From Trichoplax sp. H2 (taxonomy: Eukaryota > Placozoa > Uniplacotomia > Trichoplacea): DNA of 64,000 nt. Positions 38,301 to 50,000 of this stretch are shown here, piece after piece (positions within the stretch are counted from its first letter, which is position 1; the number at the start of each line of letters is the position of its first letter). The translations under genes were made by a program, and so were the position numbers. A model generated the notes under the pieces. It saw only the letters and a program-made list of their open reading frames with translations. It had not been told where the DNA came from and did not search any database. The DNA lies in assembly GCA_003344405.1 (NCBI GenBank), contig NOWV01000097.1:186001-250000 (forward strand), given 5' to 3'.

Positions 38301-41300
38301 GTAATATTTTATCTAATAGTTGTAAAAGTGGGTTCCGTAATTTAATGTCTGAATTAATAATATGATGTAAGGAATTTGGTAAGTAAAAAGGATAAAATTT
38401 TTACCAACACTGAGATAAAACTTTGCTACAAGACGTTTATATTGGTTTATGATATAATTGCATAGGCATAATACTATGTTAATGGGCTGTTTCAGATATG
38501 GCACATTCAGGTTCGGTGTCTGCTCCTAACATTGAAGAACCAATGCTGCAGCAAGTCTATAACATGATATATAATGAAAGTTATAACGGAATATCTAAAC
38601 TTGTAAGCCAATACGTTTTTTAGCTTTTAACCTTAGCCTTGTTTTGTTGATAATGATTTTAGTCACTATAGGAATTTTGATTTGATTTAAATTACAACAT
38701 AGGATTTACTGAAAAAAATTAGACTAAAATCGGCCGATATCAGGGTAATAATTAAACGTCTTCTGAATAGAAATTTCATTACTGAAATTTCAAAGAGCAG
38801 CGGAAAACAACGAAAACTTCTGTAAATCTTATTATTATGTTGCTTTAATAATGTATAATGTGCGTAAGATGCCAGTCTGTCTGTGAAAGAAACTTACTAT
38901 TTAAACATGATTATTACTTTTCAAACTATGGCATCTACAATACAGCTATGTTGCTAAGGTGCTAGAAGAAAGTAGCTCTTTATATCAGAAAGTTGCGAAC
39001 GAAGTTAAGAAAACCCGAGAATATTCTAACAAGTTAGCCGTTACTGGTTGACTTTGTGATTTAATAGTATTTATTATTGCTCTTTAATAACTAAATCGTT
39101 ACAGTCCATTACTAGTTTTACTAATAAACGTTAACTTAAAATGTCAGAATGGACCAACTTGACACTTGTATTCGGAAATCAAAGGAGCCACCTACCTTGA
39201 TTGACACCTCCGCTCAAGGCAATGGTCAAGAAATAGGGAACGTGATATTTGTTAAGCAAATTGTTGAAAATTCCAAAAGAGGTATATAATTTACCTCGTA
39301 CAATTTTAATTTGAACTTATAATTTATAGTATCAATCATTGCAGTTGGCTATAGGAGCTTAAAGAGACAAAATATGATTCTCGAATGGCTAAATGAGAAA
39401 AAATGTGTTCATGTCGACAATTATTACGAAATCCTTCGTGTAAGTTAAGACTATAACTCTCACGATATTTTGAGGTTGAAATCCCTGACTAATGATGCAT
39501 GCTAGCGGCCAATTAATAAAATTATAATTATCGTACGGTTCTACAGTCCATAAGAAATACTGAACGCGATGAGGGCTTAAAAGAAGTCTGTGATTACAGA
39601 AGTATCAAGAGGTTATCGTTTGTTAATTAAAATAACAATATTGGATTGCCTGATGCTCTTTTTGGTCATGAATAGTAGTATGCAATTTTCATCTATGGTA
39701 TCTTCTATTAACAGAATTCTCTTAATTTAATAAAGATTAATTAGTAAATTAACTAAAGAGGGTACGGTTAAAGTAATTGATAAAACTGCAACATGTTCCA
39801 ACGGAAGTACTACGGTATGTTGATTGTTGTACGTACTTGTTTGTTGCTGATGTGCTGACCTTACGTGAATCACTTTTACAAAATTATCTGCGGGGCTTTC
39901 TAGGTTTCATTCTTATGCAGTCCTGATATCGAGATGGATGACGAATTGCTGAATAACCTTGTGATTCAGTACAGTTTGAAGATGGAAAAAGATGCAATTG
40001 GAAAGGTAATGCTAGCTCTAAACGTAAAGACGCATGTAAATACAATTTATACTATGTACTGTATACTGTATCATTTATTGGTACCCATCTAAACGTTACA
40101 TTTATTTAGCAAAATAAATCTTTGCCTAAACAAGACGTTGTGGAGTTATCTGTAGCGCAACAGTCTGAAAATACCATTCTTCCAAAAAGGGAGCCCGACG
40201 TTCAGCTTGAACATAATCCTGTTAGTACTGTACAACAGTAAATAAAAACTACGATAGTATTATTTACTGCTAAATAATTTCAGCTCCGTTATTTGTTAGT
40301 ACAAATATATGAAAGCGATGCTACTGTTTCAGATTCGGCCTCAAAGTTATGGATATCTTCCAAAAATGCTTCGTTTAAAACTAGCTCATTGTTTTTTGTG
40401 GGAATTAGCCTATGGACATAAATGTTTGTTCATTGAATAATTATGTATTCGTAAAGGGTCATTTGTTTTTACCTTTATCATAAAGCATTGTTTTTTGTTT
40501 CTTACTGATATGATTGATTCTATGTGGACAATGGACAATGTAGTTGATGATGAAGTAGGCCCAGAAGAATCCTGGAGGCGATCGCTGTCAGCTTATAAAG
40601 GCAAAGTAACGTTAGATGATGGATGGATTAATTTGGAAACTATCCTTAATGTCACTCCTTTATCTGTCTTATGCAAGCTAGTATCTTTCCGTTACAATGT
40701 ATGATATATTTCAGTATAAGATGTTTCCATAAACTATCTCAACAAAACAAATGTACTATACGAGTGTGTCGGATGGTGACAATATAATATGATACATGTT
40801 TGGATTTTATCTTCTTTCTTTTAAGATTGAAGGACTAGAAGAGTACTTAGGAGATAGTAAAACAGCCGATACACTGTTCTACCGTTTACCGATAAAATTA
40901 AGGGAACAATTAGAACCTAATAGGTATCAACTTGCCTTACCTTATGTACATATCAATACATTTGATGACGCTTGTGATACTTTGCTTGCATATAATCTGT
41001 ATGAAGGCTCCATGTATGGAAATATCTGGATACACTGAATATGCTATGCAAAATGGGATTATTAAGCAGTACCGAAAATGGTCCAAACTCCAGAAAATCA
41101 AATGTTAGCATACTTTATGATATTTTTCAGTAATGTGTTCATGATTAGTTCTTGGAGCATTAACAATCGAAATACAACTTCCCTTTGTGCTACATATAGG
41201 CTCAATTTCGTGTTTCTGATACTGGATATTTTATTGACACTTCAAGCAGAAGTAATGACTACAGTTGCAAAAGCTATAAATTGGAATCTTTTAGGAGTGT

Positions 41301-44300
41301 TGTTCGATTTTGGAGAGATCTGCAATCCGTTTGCTTATCAACAGATATCGGTGCGAGTTTGCGCTTTCATCGATTCAGATTATATGTAGTTTTGTTAACT
41401 TACAGGATTAATTTTGCATTGAATGCAATTGTAGACAAATTAACAAAGGTGGAAGATGGGTTAACGAATCAATATAAGGTTCGCGATAATCTGCTAGGTA
41501 ACGGAAAAGGTGCTGGTGGGCTTGATTCGGGATTCTTTAGCCATCTAGTTCGAAATTGGAAAATTGCAACTACTTCGTTTGAGGCATCACTTCAGTCGGA
41601 AATTGAGATCGATCAATCATATTTTGTAATTCTTTTTTTATTCTTAACTAGGAACAATACCATATGTTGATAAAATAACTGGATGATTATTTGTCTCTTA
41701 ATCAGTATCCTAAAATTAGGCGATTGAAGTCACTAAGTAAGATTGAAAACAATAATTTATCGAAGATTAAAAGATTAGCCAAGTTAAATGAAGGGATACA
41801 TGGTTCGCATTTATTAGGTAACTTTAATCAAGATTGATATTTCTGCTCACTATTTTCTGATTAATAACAACGATATCGAAATAGAAAATAAAAAGGGCGA
41901 TCAAGTATCTTCGTCTACTGCTGTATCCACTTCTTCTCAGGCTATTACAAAATCGGCCGAAGTTATATCAAAGAAGCGGAAAAAAAATTTTGGTAAGTTT
42001 CAATGGTATCAAGTACGGTAACTGTTATTGAAATCTCTACCCTTCCTTTTTTTACTGACAGTATATTAACGGGTTTACTTAGGCATTACGAAGGATGATA
42101 AATTGCTCAAGAAACGTAAAAATTTATACACTCGCGAAGAAGAGGACATGGTAGCTAAAATAATTTAATAGCCTTGATAGCTTAATATCGTAAGTATTAG
42201 GCATCCTTTCATGGAGGCTAATTTTCATATATGTTACAGATTTTAATATGCCAAGCTGTTAAAATTGGCTTGCGGCAGATTGGAGTTGCGATTGGTTCTT
42301 GGTCCTTCATACGAGATGAAATTGAGCGATTACTTCCTGTCAGTATCACTTTTATCTAGAGTAGCGTATTAGCTGAAATATCTAATGACGGTTTAGGGAA
42401 TTAGTTAATATATTGCAGTTGTTATTCTATAGTATGCCGCTAGTAGGACCTCTGAAATGCTTCGACATCGCTATGATAAGCTTATAAAGAATCAAGAGTG
42501 TATGAGGAAACTAGATAAATATGTAAACGAAACTGTTAATGTCAATGTAAGATTTAGATCACTTCCTAATATACTTGCATAAAATCTATATTTAAGTCAA
42601 TGTTATTATGTAGGCATGCACGATATTATACTGATAAGGGTTGCAATTTGTACATAGTCCGATTACATTAGCAACGCAAAACTGACACCGGAGGAAAAAT
42701 TTAGATCGTCTGTGAAGTATCTGCTAAATGGAAGTGGACAATACCAACGTGATGAATTATTACCACCATCCAACATTATGGAAGGAATTCCAGATGGTTA
42801 TGATGTTCAGTCAAGTGTAGGAAAGAAATCCCCCTATCTAATTATAATTGCACAAGCATTTATGATAATATGTATAAGCTGTGCTAACTGCAATCAATAT
42901 GGATTCATTTTAGGTTACCGAAAGTTATCCAGCTGCCCTTGCGCCGAAAATTAAAAATGTTGCAGATATTACGCGTGGGATTTTACAACAACTTTTAATG
43001 GTTTGTCATGAATATTTTCGCCTGTATATTAGTTCATAGAACATGATATGATAACTAGCAAGAATTGACAACGAAAATTCATAATAAAGCATTTCTTTTC
43101 TAGGCCTCGCTGTCATTAAAGGGTGAACAATATAATTCTAATGATATCTATAGGCTTCTTCATACTTTTCCATCTGTAAGTTCTGCTTTTCGTCGACTAT
43201 AAGTTTAGATTCAATTTTTAAAATTGTATAAGTAGGAAATGTTCTTTGTATGGGTAATTGCAGGCTGACTTAGAAAACGCCTTTGAAGATCTTAAGCAGC
43301 GAGGCTTGATTAAGAAGGTGACTAAATATTTATTAGGCTTAGAAATTAGTTGATCTTTAGAATCGGTTGCTATAAGCATTGTTGAGTAGCATTATAGTCA
43401 GCATATTGAATCTGGATGAGGTTAGATTGATAAAGTAATATTTAACTGCATTATACAATAACTCACTATCGAGTCAATCAAAGGTGGGGTTAAATAATAT
43501 AATCGCCAGCAGTGCTGCGATAATTATTAAATAGAAGATATATTTTTAGCTGTAGCGTGTATTTGCTCTGCTTAAATGATTAATTACTGCTAGAATCAAG
43601 TTTATTAAATTACGAAGCTATAACAAAAGTATTACAACGGCTTATTCGAGTTCCAAATGATCGTCATAATTAGTTCCGCAGTCGGGATCGCGCATCGGAA
43701 ACATTAGCGACGTTTGGTAAACAATATGCAATGTCGCATAGGTATGGAATATTTCGGGATTGGACTTTACACATTCGCATACATTTAAGACTTTTTCTTC
43801 TTCACTTGTAACTGATGTTAGGTATGATAGAAGACTATCGCATAAGATTCCGTTAACTATATTTTCTTCAGCTCAAGTCATTTCGAGTTTGTTATTAACT
43901 GTATCTTCTGGCAATAACAACTATTATAAATTTCCATTGCATTTGAATGGCGTAGAACTTGCTTGTCTGCTGTCATTATTAACTAGAGAGTTCGTAAGTA
44001 ACGGAGTTTATATAGCACAAAATTGAGTAAGGAAATATTTTTTGTTGTCATCATGTTACATAACTGTTGTAGTAACTTTGTTAATTTTTTGGTTAAAGAT
44101 ATCAATCAAGTTGGCGCTGCCTCAGCAAATTATATGCTTGAATGCTCAGAGTGATGATTCGACTGTTTATACGCAGAAAAAGACGTTATATGTAGGCAAT
44201 AATGAAGTGTCTAACGAAAATTTGTTAGTTTGTGTCGAGAAGGAAATAGTTACAGAGAATGAAGGCGTTGGCGAATCATCTTTTGCTATTCGAAACACAA

Positions 44301-45804
44301 CCACTTATGACAATTTATTGCTAAATTCTTGTGATATTCAATGCCGAATTAAACAACAAAACTTTCGTGAGGATCAGATTACTGGCGAAGGTATTTCTGA
44401 AGACATGTTATCCTTCCGTAACGAAATAACAACGTCAGCAATCCAGCCGTGCGATACAAATATTGGCATGAAACTTCTTGGACAAAAATTTAGCTACGGT
44501 GAAGCATTATTATCCTTGGTAAAGAATATTCTGAATATTGTCAGGAAAACGAATTCTATCGGAATAACTATTAAAGATTTAAAGGTGTTATATCATTACA
44601 TAATTTCACGTTTGTAATAATCTATGATTTTTAATTTTTTAAAATTGAAGCTAGCATTGAAGGTCCTTGTTGTTTATAATGTGTTTTTACAGGCAAAATT
44701 AACTCCTTGTAACGACGATTATGTTCATACATTAGATGAAGTATTGCGAGATCTTATCAATTTAGAAATGGTATGGCTACAAAGCTGCCTTATAGGAAGA
44801 TGTTTGTTATGTTTTGATTATTGTATCGCATCTATTTTTATGCAGGTTTACATGATTGGATTTACTGAGAAGCGCATTGTGGCAAATGATTTTATAAAGC
44901 CTTGGTCATTTAGAATAATAAATGTACAGTGAGATATTTATTATCAATCTTACTACGGTACTAATAAATAGCTAAAATTTCATTTGTATTTCATTCTACT
45001 TATTAGAGTGATGAAACTGATAATAAAGGTATCTGTAGCGATACCGAAAATCTAAGGTTAGAAAATGGAGTGTAGCCATTCCATTTTGTTTATCGGATGT
45101 TCTATAACAAAATTAAATTTGTTCTATAATTAGTAAATTATTTATTGGAAAACCATGGTATAATGCTCGCGGACAGATGGTTAAAGACACAATATTGCAA
45201 TACGAGCAGTCTATCCTTTTATACATTTTGACCAATCCTGGCGTGACCAAGGTAAAAATGCTAGCAATCAAGACTGTGTAATATCTCAAAATATAATCTG
45301 ACAATATGATCAATTATGTCTTACAATAGATGAAAATTATCGACAGATTTAAAGACGTGATACACGATAGTGTAATTTTGGACATACTTGAGGTAAAATT
45401 GGACTAGATATCATCGATAATGGTTAAAAAATAGAAATATTTGATTCATGTTTTCCTAATTAGCTGTGCTTAACCCTATAATTATTCTTAACGTATTTAA
45501 TAGGCATTACTTGGTAGTTCCTGTATTCATCGAGAAATGTATGCACAACCAACTAAAATTACATTATTTTCATGTCCGGAAGACTCAATGCTTCGACCAG
45601 TTTCTACCAGTGAGCCTCAATTCATGAATGTTATTATATTGCTATGACAAAGGTTGCAATTATTAATTGTACGTCTATGATATAATTGAATTTTTTATGA
45701 CTATTTTTTTGCCAGGTTTGCATTGTATGGACACAAATGATGATTATCACATATATTTTCCGATGGAAAATTGCCTTGACATCTTCACTAGTCGTGGCCA
45801 ATAA
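35392..45804 (+). CDS. GTF3C1: TFIIIC subunit 1 (TFIIIC220/GTF3C1)
   Basis: Largest subunit of TFIIIC, which binds the B box of tRNA-type promoters and recruits TFIIIB and RNA polymerase III. Firm exons: 35392-35443, 35695-35896, 36463-36645, 37058-37304, 37535-37711, 37782-37959, 38496-38602, 38703-38821, 38946-39046, 39345-39439, 39547-39611, 39736-39814, 39904-40005, 40110-40220, 40333-40423, about 40457-40698, 40826-41013, then many small exons to 45504-45609 and 45716-45804 (stop TAA). Matches to the animal protein run in order: start MQAIAAIIDEIALEGLEG; a B-block winged-helix region (CLLERIGRARWRGETQRIL); GYLPKMLRLKLAHCFLWELA; WINLETILNVTPLSVL; FWRDLQSVCL; GAGGLDSGFFSHLVRNW; a Ser-rich basic nuclear-signal-like stretch and a SANT-like segment near 42.1-42.3 kb; KPWYNARGQMVKDTILQYE; and a final YHIYFPMENCLDIF. 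Total length is below the roughly 2,100 residues of the human protein because acidic linkers are short. The junctions 39046 to about 39148 and 40423 to 40457 (33-bp intron) do not close well, and several exons between 41 and 45 kb are placed only approximately. Confidence 0.88.
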
Positions 45805-47017
45805 TTTAATGTATGATCACCATAATAAGAGCATTACGATGGTAGGAATTTTTGTAGCACTTAATTGTGTCTTTTTCTAGGCTGCAAACGAATATATATA
45901 TATACACCGCACATCTAATGATAGCATCTGCAGTGCAATCTAGTCGTAGATTGCAACATACTGTATTCTATATTATGATATTAGCACATTCTACCTAATA
46001 TGCATTTGAACTTTAAGATTATTGTTCTCAGGATGATTATTATGTTCGATATATCTATACAATAAAATATTTGAAAATTAAATATTCGTCTACGATCAAA
46101 TCGAGCTATCCAAACGTGGCTATTTTATAGAAGCATTGAGGTCTGTTATATGATCTATGGATGGACAATGTGACATTTTAAATGCCTACTGCAGTACCTA
46201 CGCTGCCTTGTCTTTACTTCCAACTAGTTAGAATAATGTCGAATTTTAAATAGTAGGATAGCGTATACAGTACTGTCTTATAAGTGATTGAATTTATTTA
46301 AGAAACGATAGGATTGGTCGAAATGTTCGTGATGTGTTATCGTGGAAATTGATAAATAAGATGAAATTTAAATATTAAAGTAGCATCTGTTATGTACATT
46401 AATATTGTGGATGGAATCTTTTAAAGTCTTGGCCGAGTTGTATAAAATAGCTACCATTTAAGCAGTAATTTTTATTATTATCTTTTTAAATAATGTATAA
46501 TGGTTCTATGGCATTATTGTTTAAATTATATTTTAAGCTATTCTTATTAGCCTCTTCATTTCTATAAGAGAAACAAATAAATTTGCCAACAATCATCTTT
46601 TATTGATAGGAGTAACAAAACATCACTATAGTAGACACATTATTGCAGAGATGATGTCTATTGTATTACCTTAGTCATGGAAGTTTAAAAATAAAAATGT
46701 AAAAAATGTTTTAAAGTAAGATAATTAAGTAATTTATAAATAGGACGCAAAGTGTAGATCTTAGTTTTGAGTAAGTTCATGAACAAAAAGGCTGGTAGCA
46801 GTCGAATTAGGGAGATGACTAACTTTTCAATGTTGACTTAGGTAGTCTATAGCAATCGTTTCTTATCCATCTGGTCTTTTCGATGTATTGTATTAAGATA
46901 TTTTAAAATTCCTTACTGGGTAAAACCGACTATAAGAATTACAAGGTGAGGGTGAAAGCGCAAAAGAGTAAAAGAAGAGTGAAATAAAAGGGGAAAGAAA
47001 CCGTTGCTAATGAAATT
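45805..47017. other. Spacer between GTF3C1 and the NB-ARC gene
   Basis: AT-rich, without a supported open frame. It must hold the 3' end of GTF3C1 (an AATAAA lies near 46,060) and the promoter of the NB-ARC/TPR gene. A short (TA)n run ending in CAC occurs near 45,895. The last 100 bp before 47,018 are purine-rich. Confidence 0.45.
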
Positions 47018-50000
47018 ATGATCATGAAACTAGAAGATGATCAAGTGGATAAAGTAGACAGGAAAACATCTCTATCGAGTGATGGTAGCAACGGGATTCT
47101 GGCTAGTATAGAAGATAAAATTGATCAAGATGATCTAAATCAATTGAAGCCAGTTATAAACGACATACGATCAATAACATCGTCTACGGTGGACAGAAAT
47201 GTTAGAACCATTATTGATATATTAAGTGGCAACAAACAAGACGATCGAAAATTTGACTATAAACAATACTTCAAAACAGCAACAATATGTCGGCAAATCT
47301 TAGTAGAAATATTATCGTATTACAATCTAACTTGTCAACAAATTGAATTATTATTGCCCTCTATTCGTTTACTCACTGATAAATTTCGTGAAATAATTAA
47401 CTTTGAAGAGAAAGATCAGCAAGCTGAAAGTTGTTATGATGACCAGTTAGGAAAGGATAATTCTAAATATCAACAGCGATCATCCGTTGATCTCTTATCG
47501 ATATATGCTACCTTTATGGAATTATTAATTATCGAAGATTTAATCCGCCAAAGTACCAGTTTACATCCAGTTCACGTTGCATATTGCTATGCTCAATGGT
47601 ATCATCGTTGTCATCAAATTTTACGTAATAATAACCGTAAAATATTATTTGAATTAATGATGGACTTGAAAGACCATCTTATTGACTATCAATACTGCTA
47701 TATAGCAATAGATTGTTTAAGTCAAATCATTCAATCATCATATTGTTCTTATGATCTAAAATTGATCGCTATTTATGGTACTGAATATCAACCTAGTATT
47801 GCTAAAGTCAGTATATTAGGTTATAAAAATTTATTAGATTACTGCCTTCATCGTTTACCTTATAATACTCGGCAACTTAAAATTGTTGTCTATAAGTGGC
47901 TAATGGATATGCTAACGATTATACAACTTCCGTCATTATCCGATACATTACGAAAGCCCCTTTATGATGAATTAAAGCAACGTCTAGTCTGTATTCCCGC
48001 TGAGATACGACACCAATGCCTTCAAGATTCATTGATTACTGATTCACAGCTTCAATTAATTCTACAAGAATCTGAGACTCCCCATAGCCCGCAACGAGAG
48101 CAGCAAGGTCGACAAAAGCAACATGAAAACCATCGAGAACAACACCAAGAACAACTACGACAACAACAGGAACAGCAGCAGCGGCAACAACAGCAATATT
48201 ATCGATGCTTCATCGATAATATTGAACTACCTAATTCTATTATCGGTCAACCATTTCAATTAATATGTTTGCCTAGTCGATTTCCTAACTTTATGAGAAA
48301 CCATGATCATTTAATGGGTATTGAAAGTCAGTTAAAAAAAAATAAAAATTGCGCTATTCAAGGTGAGTCTGGTCTTGGTAAGACAACACTTGCAATTGAA
48401 TACGCTCATCAGCATCGCCATTTTTATGATATTATTTATTATTTCGACGCCTCCAGTATACTATCTTTGCAACGGGATTTTATTAGATTAGGTATCGAGT
48501 TATGTCGTAGTAGTCGAGTTCATTCTTTTCGATTTACCTTATATGAAAATTTATGCCAACTGCTAGGTCATTATAATGATATCGCGATCAATCCTCATGA
48601 CTATAATTATTATGATGATAAAATAATATCCTTGATGGACAGGATCTATTACGATCATGGTTGGATATTTCATCCATGGTTGAAATCATTTATTAGCCTA
48701 ATCATTGATATTTTACAAAGTCATCATTCTGCTTTATTAATTTTTGATGATATTAGATACCTACAGTGGATAAAAACCTATCTACCAGGTGGAGAGAATA
48801 TTCATGTCATTCTTGTTTTTGATCAAGTCCATAATGATGATACAATCAGATTTATTAAAGTTAAACCGTTATCGTCGGAAATATCGCGTCGATATTTACA
48901 GAAAGTTCCTCTGGCAAAGACAACAACATCCAATGACGATACTCAAGCTTCAGCAGCTGCTACGACCAATGCTACTGCTATAGCTACTACTACCAATGCT
49001 GCTACTACTACTACTGCTACTACTACTAGTAGTACTACGGTTAATACTAATACTAATCAAAACGGTCAAAATGGTGGTAGGAGAATATCTCGACAATATC
49101 TTAACCGTCTAAATGATTCATCGCCATTAACAATATTAACAAAATTATGTCATGGCTGTCCATTATTATTGCACTTTATTCGGTCCTATACTCAAGTAAG
49201 TCGTATTACATTAGGTGATTATTATCAAGAAGTTGTAAATGATATTGCTCCGTTAACCTACTCTAATCAATCAAATCGCCATCTAATGACCGTTGCAGTA
49301 GCAATAATCTTAGTCAAACCAGCTGTTACCTCCATATTTCAACAGTATCCAATTGCAGCAGAATTGTTAACCTTTATTTCATTTGTATCACCGCGACATA
49401 TTGATAAAATTGAATTGCTCCATTACCTAAATTATAATAGCCATAGTCGCCAGGACTTGAATTTTGCTATTCAAATACTCTATAATTATGGTATGATTAA
49501 TGAAAGTTGCCATGGTTACCGTATTCATTCCATTATTCAAAATGTTGTCCATATGAAATTGAAAGATGAGAAAATCTATCAACAAACTATCGATTCTATC
49601 TTAACCTATTTCTTACATCAATTTGAAGAATTAGAAAAGATCTCAACCCTCTATCCATATTACAATCGACACCAATTCTATTATGAATTGGTTGTCCATG
49701 CCGAATATTGTTGTCGTTATGCTAATGGCAATCATCATAATTTAGCTGAAATTGCGGCCAAAATTAAATTACATTTAGCTAAATGTTACTTACAGTCCTA
49801 CTGTTATACACAAGCAGACGACTATTGCCAAGCGTCATTACAATATTTCATGAATCATGATGGTGAAAATGATAGTAAAACGTGCCAATGTTATGATATT
49901 TTAGCTCGTATCGATTATGCCACTGGTCAATTTCAATCAGCATTAGATTATCTTCAGTTATCGTTAAAATGTAAGCAAGAGTTGTTAGAGCAATCGCATC

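Noticed and set aside
45113-45313. 66-codon minus-strand frame
   Set aside because: Antisense to a well-matched GTF3C1 exon (KPWYNARGQMVKDTILQYE), so a shadow.
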